From: CAVSIS01 sp963814875
GTDB taxonomy: Bacteria > Acidobacteriota > Thermoanaerobaculia > Thermoanaerobaculales > Sulfomarinibacteraceae
Reading direction: 5' to 3'
Length of the DNA: 64,000 nucleotides
Assembly: GCA_963814875.1 (NCBI GenBank)
Contig: CAWFFJ010000024.1
Coordinates: 37,562 to 101,561 of the forward strand
Shown here: in pieces, positions 1 through 8,506 of the stretch
Numbering within the stretch: position 1 is the first letter of the stretch
How the letters are laid out: each line of letters opens with the position of its first letter
Position numbers and translations under genes: made by a program
Notes under the pieces: generated by a model
The model's database searches: none
What the model saw: only the letters and a program-made list of their open reading frames with translations
Told to the model about the DNA's origin: nothing

Positions 1-209
1 CTCGTGCCAGTCGGAGCGGCGAACTGCGTGCTGCCGCATCCGGTGAGGGCAAGTCGGTCGACCTCCGGGATGAGGAGAGTGCTGAGGACGACGAGACCGA
101 CGACGCCGGCGACGACGACCTCGAGAGCATCGACGAGGCCGAGGATGAAGACGCGGACGAGATCCCCCTCGACGACGAGCCGGACGTTCTCGAAGACGAC
201 GACGAGTAG
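1..209 (+). CDS. rpoZ: 3' end of a gene with an acidic tail, probably RNA polymerase omega subunit
   Basis: The reading frame is open from base 3 to a TAG at 207-209, so only the last 68 residues are visible. About half of them are Asp or Glu, ending in EDDDE. The core of the omega fold lies outside the window, so the call rests on position: rpoZ commonly precedes coaBC, in the order gmk-rpoZ-coaBC. Omega helps assemble and stabilise the beta' subunit of RNA polymerase. A long acidic C-terminal extension is not universal in omega. The stop lies five bases before the coaBC start, so the two are probably cotranscribed. Any short protein with an acidic tail could fit equally well. Confidence 0.5.
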   Translation, partial: RASRSGELRAAASGEGKSVDLRDEESAEDDETDDAGDDDLESIDEAEDEDADEIPLDDEPDVLEDDDE

Positions 210-214
210 GTGCC

Positions 215-1435
215 GTGGCGGGACGCGTCGTCCTCGGCGTCAGCGGGGGCATCGCGGCCTTCAAGTCCGTCGAGCTCCTGCGTGAGCTGATCAGGCACGA
301 CGTCGAGGTGCGGGTCATCTTGACCCCGCACGCGACCGAGTTTGTCCATCCTCGCACCTTCGCGGTGCTGTCGGGTCATCCAGTGGAGGTCGACCAGTGG
401 GCGCGTCCGGCGGAGCCGGGGGTGGACCACGTCGAGCTTTCGCACTGGGCCGACCTGCTCCTGATGGCTCCCGCGACCGCCAACCTGATGGCCAAGCTCG
501 CCGCTGGCATCGCGGACAATGCGCTCACGACCTACGCTCTGGCGCATCGTCGCCGGGTGCTGGTGGCGCCAGCGATGAACACCGTGATGTGGCGCCAGCC
601 CGCGACGGTCGCGGCGATGGCGACGCTCGTCGGACGCGGCGTCGCAGTGGTCGAGCCCGAGCCCGGCATGCTTGCGTGCGGCGACGAGGGCGAGGGACGG
701 CTCGCGCCGGTGCGAGCCATTCTCGACCAGGCCCTCCGCCTGCTGCCCCGACGGGGGCCGCTCGCCGGGCTCAAGGTGCTGGTGTCGGCGGGGCCGACCC
801 GGGAAGCGATCGACCTCGTCCGGGTGATCACCAACCGCTCGTCGGGGCGCATGGGCGTCGCGCTCGCGGCCGAAGCCCGTCGCCTGGGAGCCGAGGTCGT
901 GCTGCTGCACGGCCCGCTGGCAGTGGCGCCGCCGGCCGGCGTGGAGGCGGTCGCAGTCGACAGCGCCGCCGAGATGGGCGACGCCCTCGACCGGCTCGCA
1001 CCAGGTGCGGACGCCGCCCTTCTGACTGCGGCGGTCGCCGATCTGCGGCCCTCACGGCCGGTCGCCGGCAAGCTCGATCGTCGAGCCGGCGGTCTCCAGC
1101 TCGAGCTCGAGCCGGTCCCCGACCTGGCGGCAGGTCTCGGCGCTCGTGCCGAGCGGCCGTATGTGGTGGTGTTCTCGGCCGAGGCGGGCCCAGATCGTGA
1201 GCGCGCGCTGGCGAAGATGCGCGCCAAGGGCGCCGACGCCGTGGTGTTGAACGACATTTCGGCATCCGGCGTCGGGATGGAGTCGGCGCGCAACGAGGTC
1301 TGGCTGATGTCTGTGGCCGGATTGGACCGCCACGTGAAGTCCGCGGGCAAGGAAGACGTTGCGCGGGAGATCCTGCTCGCGCTCTCGGGCGAGCTGCTCG
1401 CCGCCCGGGCGAGGCGATGCGCGCCCGGGACCTGA
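215..1435 (+). CDS. coaBC: CoaBC: phosphopantothenoylcysteine decarboxylase / phosphopantothenate-cysteine ligase
   Basis: Bifunctional cytosolic enzyme of coenzyme A synthesis. The N-terminal flavoprotein domain (about 1-175) decarboxylates 4'-phosphopantothenoylcysteine and the C-terminal domain joins cysteine to 4'-phosphopantothenate with CTP. Visible CoaC signatures are GIAAFKS, the HVELSHWAD segment with the catalytic His, PAMNTVMW, and the GMLACGDEGEG loop with the active-site Cys. The CoaB half begins at VSAGPTREAIDLVRVITNRSSG and has AAVADLRP followed by KLDR. The 406-residue length is normal. The start is GTG. It overlaps the next gene by 19 bases, which suggests translational coupling. 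Confidence 0.95.
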   Translation: MAGRVVLGVSGGIAAFKSVELLRELIRHDVEVRVILTPHATEFVHPRTFAVLSGHPVEVDQWARPAEPGVDHVELSHWADLLLMAPATANLMAKLAAGIADNALTTYALAHRRRVLVAPAMNTVMWRQPATVAAMATLVGRGVAVVEPEPGMLACGDEGEGRLAPVRAILDQALRLLPRRGPLAGLKVLVSAGPTREAIDLVRVITNRSSGRMGVALAAEARRLGAEVVLLHGPLAVAPPAGVEAVAVDSAAEMGDALDRLAPGADAALLTAAVADLRPSRPVAGKLDRRAGGLQLELEPVPDLAAGLGARAERPYVVVFSAEAGPDRERALAKMRAKGADAVVLNDISASGVGMESARNEVWLMSVAGLDRHVKSAGKEDVAREILLALSGELLAARARRCAPGT

Positions 1436-2145
1436 TCCGCTACTGCCGCGACCTCGGATGGACCGAGCCGCCCGAGCTCGGCCGTCCTGCGGCCGTCCCC
1501 GAGGTCCCCCCGACGGCACCGGTCGCGCCGCTGCCGCCGGAAGGTGGGTCACTGCCCGACGGGGTGCAGGGCGCCGCGGCCTGCGACAGTCTCGAGGGGC
1601 TTGCGGCATTCGTCGACGGGTGTACGCGCTGCCGGCTCGCCGAGGGCCGCCGCCGGCTGGTGTTCGGAGAGGGTGATCCGCATGCGCCGGTGATGTTCAT
1701 CGGCGAAGGTCCCGGTGCCGAGGAGGACCGGACCGGACGGCCGTTCGTGGGTCCTGCGGGCAAGCTTCTCGACGCCATGATCTTCGCCCTCGGCTTCGAG
1801 CGCGGCGAGGTGTTCATTGCGAACGTCGTCAAATGTCGGCCGCCGGGCAACCGCGATCCGGAGGTCGACGAGGTCGCCGCATGCGCCCCGTTCCTGGACC
1901 GGCAGATACAGCTCGTCCGCCCGCGCGTCATCGTCGCGCTCGGACGCCCGGCGGCCCGCCGGCTCACCGGCAGCACCAAGCCGATGCGTGCGATGCGCGG
2001 AAGCTGGACCAGCTACCTCGGCATTCCGCTTCTGGTGACCTTCCACCCTGCCTATCTGCTGCGCAGCCCGGCGGAGAAGCGGTTGGCCTGGGACGATGTC
2101 AAGGCGATCCGCCGCAAGCTCGACACTGTGGCCGATGTCTCCTGA
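1417..2145 (+). CDS. Family 4 (Fe-S) uracil-DNA glycosylase
   Basis: Removes uracil from DNA during base excision repair. Motif A is GEGPGAEED at about 96-104 and motif B is HPAYLLR at 210-216. Four cysteines at 69, 72, 140 and 156 have the spacing expected for the 4Fe-4S cluster of family 4 enzymes. The first 65 residues are a Pro/Ala-rich extension not needed for the fold, as often seen in actinobacterial and acidobacterial members. The start lies inside coaBC. Its TGA at 2143-2145 directly abuts the stop of the convergent hflC gene, leaving no intergenic base. Confidence 0.93.
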   Translation: MRARDLIRYCRDLGWTEPPELGRPAAVPEVPPTAPVAPLPPEGGSLPDGVQGAAACDSLEGLAAFVDGCTRCRLAEGRRRLVFGEGDPHAPVMFIGEGPGAEEDRTGRPFVGPAGKLLDAMIFALGFERGEVFIANVVKCRPPGNRDPEVDEVAACAPFLDRQIQLVRPRVIVALGRPAARRLTGSTKPMRAMRGSWTSYLGIPLLVTFHPAYLLRSPAEKRLAWDDVKAIRRKLDTVADVS

Positions 2146-3075
2146 CTACTTCGAGCTCTCGAGGTAGCGCAGGAACTCTCCCTGCGTCGTGAGCAGGAGC
2201 ACCGTCTTGTCGTCGAGCGTGGTGCGGTAGACCTCCATGGTCTTCAGGAAGCGGTAGAAGTCCGCGTCCTTGGTGTAAGCACGGGCGTAGATGTCCGCCG
2301 CCTCGGCGTCCGCCTTGCCCTTGATCTCCTGGGACTGACGGTAGGCGTCCGAGGTGATCTGCTTGAGGTCGCGGTCCCTGTCACCGTTGATCTTGGCGGC
2401 CTCGCCGGCACCCTCGGAGCGGTACTGCTCGGCGATCCGCTGGCGCTCGGAGATCATCCGCGCGTAGACCTCGTTGCGCACGCCTTCCTCGTAGTTGATG
2501 CGCTTGAAACGGAAGTCGAGGATCTCGATGCCGAGGTCGGACGTGCGCTTGGCCGCGTTGGCGAGCACCTCCTTCTCGAGCACGACGCGGCCGTAGGCGA
2601 TCTTCTCGGCCGTCTCCTCGGTCGGCATTTCGGTGCTCTTGGCGAGCACGCGGTTCGAGGTCCGCACGATCTCGATCAGCTTGTGCTTTGCGATCGTGTT
2701 GCGGGTCTCGCCGTCGAGGATGTCGTCGAGGCGCGACTGGGCACCGCGTTCGTCGCGCAGGCGTTGGAAGAACAGCAGCGGGTCCGTGATCCGCCAGCGG
2801 GCGTAGCTGTCCACCCAGATGAAGCGCTTGTCCTCGGTCGGGATCTGGTTGGGGTCGCCGTCCCACTCCAGGAACCGCTTGTCGAAGAAGTTGGCAGTCT
2901 GGAAGAAGGGCATCTTGAGCTTGAGGCCCGGCGTGGTCACCGGCTCGCCGATCGGCTTGCCGAACTGGGTGATCACCACTTGGTGGGTCTCTGGGACGAT
3001 GTAGAAGGTGCCGCCGAGCGCGAGCAGACCGAGCAGCACGACCGCGAGCACGAGGCCGATAGAAAGCTGTTTCAT
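2146..3075 (-). CDS. hflC: HflC, SPFH-family membrane protease modulator
   Basis: Partner of HflK in the periplasm-facing ring that surrounds and modulates the FtsH protease. One N-terminal membrane anchor (about residues 6-26) is followed by an SPFH/band 7 domain and a long helical coiled-coil region rich in Arg, Glu and Ala (about 200-270). The 309-residue length fits the family. It starts four bases inside the end of hflK (ATGA overlap), so the pair is translated as a unit. An HflC identity fits better than HflK because the protein lacks the longer N-terminal cytoplasmic tail. Confidence 0.93.
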   Translation of the reverse strand: MKQLSIGLVLAVVLLGLLALGGTFYIVPETHQVVITQFGKPIGEPVTTPGLKLKMPFFQTANFFDKRFLEWDGDPNQIPTEDKRFIWVDSYARWRITDPLLFFQRLRDERGAQSRLDDILDGETRNTIAKHKLIEIVRTSNRVLAKSTEMPTEETAEKIAYGRVVLEKEVLANAAKRTSDLGIEILDFRFKRINYEEGVRNEVYARMISERQRIAEQYRSEGAGEAAKINGDRDRDLKQITSDAYRQSQEIKGKADAEAADIYARAYTKDADFYRFLKTMEVYRTTLDDKTVLLLTTQGEFLRYLESSK

Positions 3076-4076
3076 TTCTGACCCCCGGTGCTCTTCGTGG
3101 CCCCGTCCAGGTCGAGGACCGGCAGCATGCCCTTAAGCTGGGTGTCGATCAGGAGCTTGCGCTGAGTCTTGGGATAGACCGCCTCCATGGTCTCGAGGAA
3201 GATGCGCCGGCGGGTGACCTCGGGGGCGCGCCGGTAGGCGGCCAGGAGCTGCTCGAACAGGGCCGCGTCGCCCTTGGCGCGGTTGACCCGGTCGATGGCG
3301 TAGCCCTGGGCCTGCTCGATCGCCTGCAGTGCCTCACCGCGGGCCTTGGGGATGACCTTGTTGTACTCGGAGCGGGCCTCGTTGATCGCACGCTCGCGCT
3401 CCTGCTCGGCCTGGTTGACCTCGTTGAACGAGGGCTTGACCGGGTCGGGCGGGTTGACGTCCTGGAGCACGATCTGATCGACCGTGATCCCGGTCTCGTA
3501 CTGGTTGCACAGCGCCTGCAGCTCCTCCTCGACCGTCGAGGCGACCTCCTGGCGGCCGACGGTGAGAACCTCACTGACGCTGCGGTCCCCGACGACCCCG
3601 CGCATGACCGCTTCGTTCATGTCCCGGAATGTCTTCTGGACGTTGCGGACCTTGAACAGGAACTTGTAGGGGTCGCTGACCCGGTACTGTGCGGTCCACT
3701 CGACGACCGCGACGTTGAGGTCGCCGGTGAGCATCAGCGACTCGCCGGAGTAGTCGCCGCCGCGGTCATAGCTGGTGCGCACGTCGGCGCGGGTGGTGCG
3801 GAAGCCGAACTCTTCCTTGAGCTGGCGCTGCACGGGGACCTTGAAGACCTGTTCGACGGGGCTCGGCAGCTTGAGGTTGAGGCCCGGATCCGCGGTCCGC
3901 GTATAGCGTCCGAAGCGAAGCACGACCCCGACCTCCTCCGGATCGACGGTGAAGAACGTGGTCCACGCGAGGACCAGTCCGACGACCACCAGCACCACCG
4001 CGAGCACGGAGCGCAGTGGTGGTCGGTGACCGCGGAGCTGGTCGAGGTCGATGGTCCGAGGGCCCTGCGAGTCCAT
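3072..4076 (-). CDS. hflK: HflK, SPFH-family membrane protease modulator
   Basis: Forms the HflKC complex with HflC and controls FtsH-mediated turnover of membrane proteins. A cytoplasmic N-terminus of about 20 residues precedes a transmembrane helix (about 22-42), then a band 7 domain, including the SDPYKFLFKVRN and QDVNPPDPVKPSFNEVNQAEQERERAINEA segments typical of HflK, and a coiled coil. The start is ATG with an AAGGAG Shine-Dalgarno site seven bases upstream. It is the first gene of a two-gene minus-strand unit that faces the RDD gene across a short divergent region. Confidence 0.94.
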   Translation of the reverse strand: MDSQGPRTIDLDQLRGHRPPLRSVLAVVLVVVGLVLAWTTFFTVDPEEVGVVLRFGRYTRTADPGLNLKLPSPVEQVFKVPVQRQLKEEFGFRTTRADVRTSYDRGGDYSGESLMLTGDLNVAVVEWTAQYRVSDPYKFLFKVRNVQKTFRDMNEAVMRGVVGDRSVSEVLTVGRQEVASTVEEELQALCNQYETGITVDQIVLQDVNPPDPVKPSFNEVNQAEQERERAINEARSEYNKVIPKARGEALQAIEQAQGYAIDRVNRAKGDAALFEQLLAAYRRAPEVTRRRIFLETMEAVYPKTQRKLLIDTQLKGMLPVLDLDGATKSTGGQK

Positions 4077-4216
4077 GGTGATCTCCTTCCGGCGATGTCC
4101 GCGAAGCTCGAGTCTAGCCGCACCGCCCGCTCACCACAACCGGTGGCGACCGCGGCGCCAGAACAGAGGGCAAAGTCGAGACAGGTCTTCTTCGACGTCC
4201 CCCGGTGTGGGACCCC

Positions 4217-4245
4217 TTGACAACACGAGGAGGCATTTGGATGCT
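4217..4245 (+). promoter_or_regulatory. Candidate sigma-70-type promoter for the RDD gene
   Basis: A consensus -35 hexamer TTGACA (4217-4222) is followed after 17 bases by GATGCT (4240-4245), a moderate match to a -10 box. Transcription would begin near 4252, about 24 bases before the RDD start. It was judged by eye only; hflK would need a separate promoter on the other strand in 4077-4216. Confidence 0.4.
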
Positions 4246-4275
4246 GGTGCCGGTTTCGCGGGAGGGAAGGCGAGG

Positions 4276-4875
4276 ATGGGTCTGTGGGTCAGCGTGGCGG
4301 CTGCCGCCGTTCCGGCCACTGCCGCGGCCGTTCTCTCGGTGCGTTCGGTCAACCGAAGGTCGGCGCGCCGATTCCGGGCCGCCTTCATCGACCTCGCCAT
4401 CGCCATGGCAGTCGTCGGTCTCGTCTGGGGAGTGGTGGCGCTACTTCTCGAGATCTCGGGCTCGGGGCGCGCGAGCCTCGGGCTTGACATTGCCTCGACG
4501 CTGGGCCTCATGCTTGCCGGCGTGTTCATGCTTCTGCGCGACGACCTTCCTCTCCAGCTCTCGGGCTCGCGTTCGCCTGGGAAGGCGCACCAGCACCTCC
4601 GCGTCGCGCGGCGCAGCTCGGCGCCGATGACTCCTGCCGTCTCGATCCTGCGTAACCTGCCGCTGGTCGCCGTGCCCCTGCTCTGTCTTTCCGTCGCCGC
4701 CCCATTCGCCGCGGCGGTGCTCCTGATCGAGATCGCCCTCATCTGGAGGCACCCCAAGGGTCTGCGGCTTGGCGACCGGATCGCGGGCACCCAGGTGATG
4801 TTCCGCCGCCATGGCCGCTCCCGTGGCACCGCCGTGGACAGTGCCGTTGGCGCGAGCTCGTCTCTGAGCTTCTGA
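4276..4875 (+). CDS. RDD family integral membrane protein
   Basis: Small membrane protein of 199 residues whose substrate is unknown; some RDD proteins act in Na+/H+ exchange or accompany secretion systems. The RDD hallmarks are visible: RRFRAAFIDLAIA starting the first helix pair, a GSRSPGKAHQHLRV loop corresponding to the usual GqTpGKrllglrV, and GLRLGDRIAGTQVM near the end. Four hydrophobic helices are apparent. The frame is open far upstream, but ATG 4276 is chosen because it follows a long purine-rich ribosome binding site and because the upstream residues have no membrane or RDD character. Confidence 0.8.
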   Translation: MGLWVSVAAAAVPATAAAVLSVRSVNRRSARRFRAAFIDLAIAMAVVGLVWGVVALLLEISGSGRASLGLDIASTLGLMLAGVFMLLRDDLPLQLSGSRSPGKAHQHLRVARRSSAPMTPAVSILRNLPLVAVPLLCLSVAAPFAAAVLLIEIALIWRHPKGLRLGDRIAGTQVMFRRHGRSRGTAVDSAVGASSSLSF

Positions 4876-4906
4876 TCCAACCGCGCCGGTCCGGCTATGA
4901 TGGCTG

Positions 4907-7405
4907 ATGATGCCCACGGTGCGCCCCCGGGTCGCGGTGCGCGATGCGCTGCGTCGGCTCGCCCAGATGACGTTCGAGGATGCGGCCGAGCGTGACGCTC
5001 TGCTCGACGTCGTGCGTCGGGCTGAAGGGCTCGCGGCGCGTGACCTCGCCTGGATGGCCTTCCGGTCAGAGCCCGAGCTGCGCGACGCCGCGAGAGAGCT
5101 GCTGACCCGCGTCGCACCGGACGAGCTCGTGCAGGCCTTGGTGGCGGCCAGCAGGACGGCGCCCGATGCGTCGATCCGGGCGGCTGCGATGCTGCTCGCT
5201 GACGTCGTCGGGAGCGGGCTCGACGCTCGGCTCGCCGCCGCTCTCGCCGCGGCCCGTGAGGACGATCGTGCTGCGGCTCGGCGCCTGCTTCTGGCACTGC
5301 CGCCATCGGTCGACGTCGACGGCCCGCTGTGGCGGCTGGTGGCCAGCGGCTCGGCCGACGAGCGGCGGAGCGCGCTTGCGAAGCTGGCGGAACGGCCGTG
5401 GTCAGCGGCTGCGTTGGAACGCTGGCTGCCACTGGCTGCGGATGATGAGTCCGGGGTCAGCGAGATCGTGCTCTCCACCCTGGCGAGCCATGCGCCGACG
5501 GAGGCTGCCGCACAGCTGGCCTCCGGGCTTGCGACCTGCCGGCCCGCGATCCGTCAACGTCTCGCCGACGCCCTCGCCGGCGCTGCGCGCGAGGCGGGTC
5601 CGGAGCTGATCGACCACATGCTGCCGTTGGTCTCCTCCGCCGAGCACGGAGTGCGCAGGGCCGCACTGGGTGTGCTGTTCGCGCTTCCGGACCGACGACC
5701 GGTGGTCCGGCGCCTCCTCGAGCATGCGCGGACGCTCGCGGGGTGGGTGCGTGAACGCGCTCTCGAGTCGCTGTCCGAGCTCGGTTCCGAGGTGCTCGAT
5801 CCGGTCGTCGAGCTGCTCGAGGACCCCGATGAGGAGATCCGCTCCGGCGCCATCGCCGTCGCCGCGTCGTTCGACGACGCTCGGGTCGTCCCGGCGCTCG
5901 TCACCCGCCTCGGCGACCCCGACTGGTGGGTCCGCCTGACCGCGGCAGAGGCACTCGGCCGGATCGGCGACCCGGCGGCGGTCGATGGACTCTCCGGGGT
6001 GCTGGACGACCCCGAAGCCCGCTGGGCGGCGGTAGAGGCCCTCGGCCGGATCGGCGACATCCGTGCTCTGCCCGGTCTGGCACGGCTGCTCAAGGACCCG
6101 GCGGTCGAGGTTCGGATCGAGGTCCTGCTGGCGATGCGCCACTTCACCCATCCGCGCATCCTCGAGGCGCTGCGGCGGGTGGCGACCACGGATCCAGACC
6201 GGATCGTGCGCAGCCGCGCCCTCGAGGTGGCAGAGGAGATCGCGGCTCGCCGGCGGGCGCAACTCGACGACGCGTTGACGCTGCGGACCACCGCAATGCG
6301 CGCCGAGGTCGCCGACGACGAGCCCGCCCTGCACGCGCTCCTGGTCGAGGCGCGCAACGAGGGCGCGTCCGATCTCCACCTCTCGGTGGGCAGCCCGCCC
6401 ACCCTGCGTCTGGCCGCGGAGCTGGTGCCGCTTCCCGGCGAGCCGCTGTCCGCTGTGGAAATCACCGAGCTCATCCAGTCGATCCTCAACGCAGAGCAGC
6501 TCGAGCGGTTGGAGCGGGAACGGACGCTCGACCTGTGCCACTGGATCCCGAGGGCGGGACGCTACCGCGGCAACCTGTTCCTCGACCACCGCGGCCTCAA
6601 CGCGGTCTTCCGGGTCATCCCGGAGCGGCCTCCGACGCTCGACGAGCTCGGGCTGCCCGCCCACATGGGGACCGTCGTCGAGCATCACCAGGGTCTGTTC
6701 CTGGTCTGCGGCGCCGCCGGCTCTGGCAAGACCACGACCCTCGCGGCGCTGGTCAATCTGTTCAACGAGTCCCGCGCGGCCCACGTCATCACCCTCGAGG
6801 ACCCGGTCGAGTTCGTCCACCCGTTCAAGAGCTGCCTGATCAACCAGCGCGAGCTGGGCACCCACATGACCTCGTTCGCGCGCGGGCTGCGAGCGGCCCT
6901 GCGCGAGGATCCGGACGTGATCGTCATCGGCGACGTACGTGATGCCGAGACCGTGGCTCTCGCCCTGACTGCTGCCGAGACCGGGCACGTGGTCCTCGCC
7001 ACCCTCAACGCCACCGGTACGGCGCGCGCAGTCGAGCGCCTGATCGAAAGCTTTCCGTCTGCCGAGCAGGGCCAGGTGCGCTCGGCTCTCGCGGAGTCGC
7101 TCCGCATGGTGATCGCGCAGCGGCTGCTACCGGCTGTGGGCGAGCGGCGCCGGGTCGCGTGCTTCGAGGTCCTCCAGGTGACCCGTGGTGTGGCGGCGTT
7201 GATTCGCGACGACAAGACTACCCAGGTGGCCTCGGCAATGCAGATGGGACGCGCGGTCGGGATGCAGACCTTCGACGACGCCTTACGGGGGCTCGTCACG
7301 CGCGGCGCGATCACGCCGGAGACAGCCTGGCTCGCCGCCTCGACGAAGCGCGACTTCGAACCCCTGGTGTCGCGCGAGTTCCTCGAGCTGAGGACCTTCC
7401 TATGA
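4907..7405 (+). CDS. HEAT-repeat protein fused to a PilT-like ATPase with altered motifs
   Basis: An 832-residue two-part protein. Residues 1 to about 445 are alpha-helical HEAT-like repeats, clearest at 280-440 in units such as LLEDPDEEIRSGAIAVAASF and LGDPDWWVRLTAAEALGRIGD. Residues 465-832 are a PilT/PilU-type retraction ATPase: ASDLHLSVG (487), Walker A GAAGSGKTT (602-610) and an Asp box with LEDPVEF near 630. Walker B reads IGDVRD with Asp676 where canonical PilT has Glu, and the His box has Asn701 (TLNATG) where PilT has the conserved His (TLHTSS). The ATPase is therefore probably slow or regulatory, with HEAT repeats as a docking surface. It overlaps the canonical pilT by four bases. 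Confidence 0.88.
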   Translation: MMPTVRPRVAVRDALRRLAQMTFEDAAERDALLDVVRRAEGLAARDLAWMAFRSEPELRDAARELLTRVAPDELVQALVAASRTAPDASIRAAAMLLADVVGSGLDARLAAALAAAREDDRAAARRLLLALPPSVDVDGPLWRLVASGSADERRSALAKLAERPWSAAALERWLPLAADDESGVSEIVLSTLASHAPTEAAAQLASGLATCRPAIRQRLADALAGAAREAGPELIDHMLPLVSSAEHGVRRAALGVLFALPDRRPVVRRLLEHARTLAGWVRERALESLSELGSEVLDPVVELLEDPDEEIRSGAIAVAASFDDARVVPALVTRLGDPDWWVRLTAAEALGRIGDPAAVDGLSGVLDDPEARWAAVEALGRIGDIRALPGLARLLKDPAVEVRIEVLLAMRHFTHPRILEALRRVATTDPDRIVRSRALEVAEEIAARRRAQLDDALTLRTTAMRAEVADDEPALHALLVEARNEGASDLHLSVGSPPTLRLAAELVPLPGEPLSAVEITELIQSILNAEQLERLERERTLDLCHWIPRAGRYRGNLFLDHRGLNAVFRVIPERPPTLDELGLPAHMGTVVEHHQGLFLVCGAAGSGKTTTLAALVNLFNESRAAHVITLEDPVEFVHPFKSCLINQRELGTHMTSFARGLRAALREDPDVIVIGDVRDAETVALALTAAETGHVVLATLNATGTARAVERLIESFPSAEQGQVRSALAESLRMVIAQRLLPAVGERRRVACFEVLQVTRGVAALIRDDKTTQVASAMQMGRAVGMQTFDDALRGLVTRGAITPETAWLAASTKRDFEPLVSREFLELRTFL

Positions 7406-8469
7406 GCACCGAGCCGACTGCCGTCCAGCGTATCGACCGCTTCCTGAGGCTGCTCAGCGATCGCGGCGCCTCCGACGTGCACCTCACCGTCGGGCGACCG
7501 CCGATGCTGCGCATCGCGGGGTCGATGGAGAAGGTCCGGTATCGCATCCTGCGCGAGGCGGACTTCGAAGCGCTGGTGCGCCCGATCGCCCCGGAGGCGC
7601 GGTGGCGGGACTTCCTCGCGTCCGGGGACGCCGACTTCGCCTACGAAGTGCCCGGCCTGGCCCGCTTCCGGGTCAACATCTTTCGCCAGCAGCGGGGCTC
7701 CGGGGCGGTTCTGCGGCTGATCCCATCCCAGGTGATGACGATCGACGAGCTCGGGCTGCCGCCTGTCGTGCGCCGGCTCGCCGAGCTTAGCGGCGGCCTG
7801 GTGCTGGTCACCGGTCCGACCGGGTCCGGCAAGTCGACCACCCTTGCCGCCGTGGTCGACCTCATCAACGCGACCCGGGCTGCCCACATCATTACCCTCG
7901 AGGACCCGATCGAGTTCCTCCACACGCCGAAGCGCTGCTTGGTGCACCAGCGTGAGATCGGCACCCACGCTCTCAGCTTCGCGGACGGTGTCCGCGGCGC
8001 CATGCGCGAGGACCCCGACGTCATTCTGGTCGGCGAGATGCGAGACCGCGAGACCATTGCCATGGCCCTGACCGCCGCCGAGAAGGGCATCGCGGTGCTT
8101 GGCACCCTCCACACCTCGAGCGCGGTCAAGACGGTCGACCGCATCATCAGCGTGTTTCCGGCCGCCGAGCAGGACGGGGTGCGCAGCGTGCTGGCCGAGG
8201 TCTTGCGGGCCGTGGTCGCACAGCAGCTGCTGCCGAAAATCGGGGGCGGGCGCGTCGCGGCCTTCGAGGTCCTGTTCAGCTCACCGGCGATCGGGACGAT
8301 GATCCGCGACGGCAGGAGCCACCAGATCGCGTCCGCGCTCCAGACCGGCAGCCGCCAGGGCATGGTCGAGATGGACGCCTCCATCCGTCGCCTGCTCGAA
8401 GACGGCCTGGTCACCTCGAGGACGGCCTTCGACGCGGCGATCGAAAAGGAGAGCTTCCGCGAGCTCTGA
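7402..8469 (+). CDS. pilT: Type IV pilus retraction ATPase PilT
   Basis: Hexameric cytoplasmic motor that depolymerises type IV pili for twitching motility. All canonical motifs are present in 355 residues: ASDVHLTVG near the N-terminus, Walker A GPTGSGKST, Asp box LEDPIEFLH, Walker B DPDVILVGEMRD with its Glu, and His box GTLHTSSAVKTVDRII. The frame extends upstream inside the preceding gene, but ATG 7402 (MSTEPT) overlaps that gene's stop as ATGA and begins where PilT proteins begin. The tandem arrangement with the altered PilT-like gene suggests that the two work together, as PilT and PilU do. Confidence 0.94.
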   Translation: MSTEPTAVQRIDRFLRLLSDRGASDVHLTVGRPPMLRIAGSMEKVRYRILREADFEALVRPIAPEARWRDFLASGDADFAYEVPGLARFRVNIFRQQRGSGAVLRLIPSQVMTIDELGLPPVVRRLAELSGGLVLVTGPTGSGKSTTLAAVVDLINATRAAHIITLEDPIEFLHTPKRCLVHQREIGTHALSFADGVRGAMREDPDVILVGEMRDRETIAMALTAAEKGIAVLGTLHTSSAVKTVDRIISVFPAAEQDGVRSVLAEVLRAVVAQQLLPKIGGGRVAAFEVLFSSPAIGTMIRDGRSHQIASALQTGSRQGMVEMDASIRRLLEDGLVTSRTAFDAAIEKESFREL

Positions 8470-8506
8470 CGCGCTGTGCGCGCCAGGGCTGGCTGTCGGC
8501 AGCGGC

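Noticed and set aside
4..285. 93-codon frame over the first 285 bases
   Set aside because: Overlaps the rpoZ tail and the coaBC start in another frame; its Thr/Arg-rich composition is typical of shadow frames.
5402..6988. 528-codon open frame on the minus strand
   Set aside because: Antisense shadow of the HEAT-PilT gene. No motifs, and such frames are common in GC-rich DNA.
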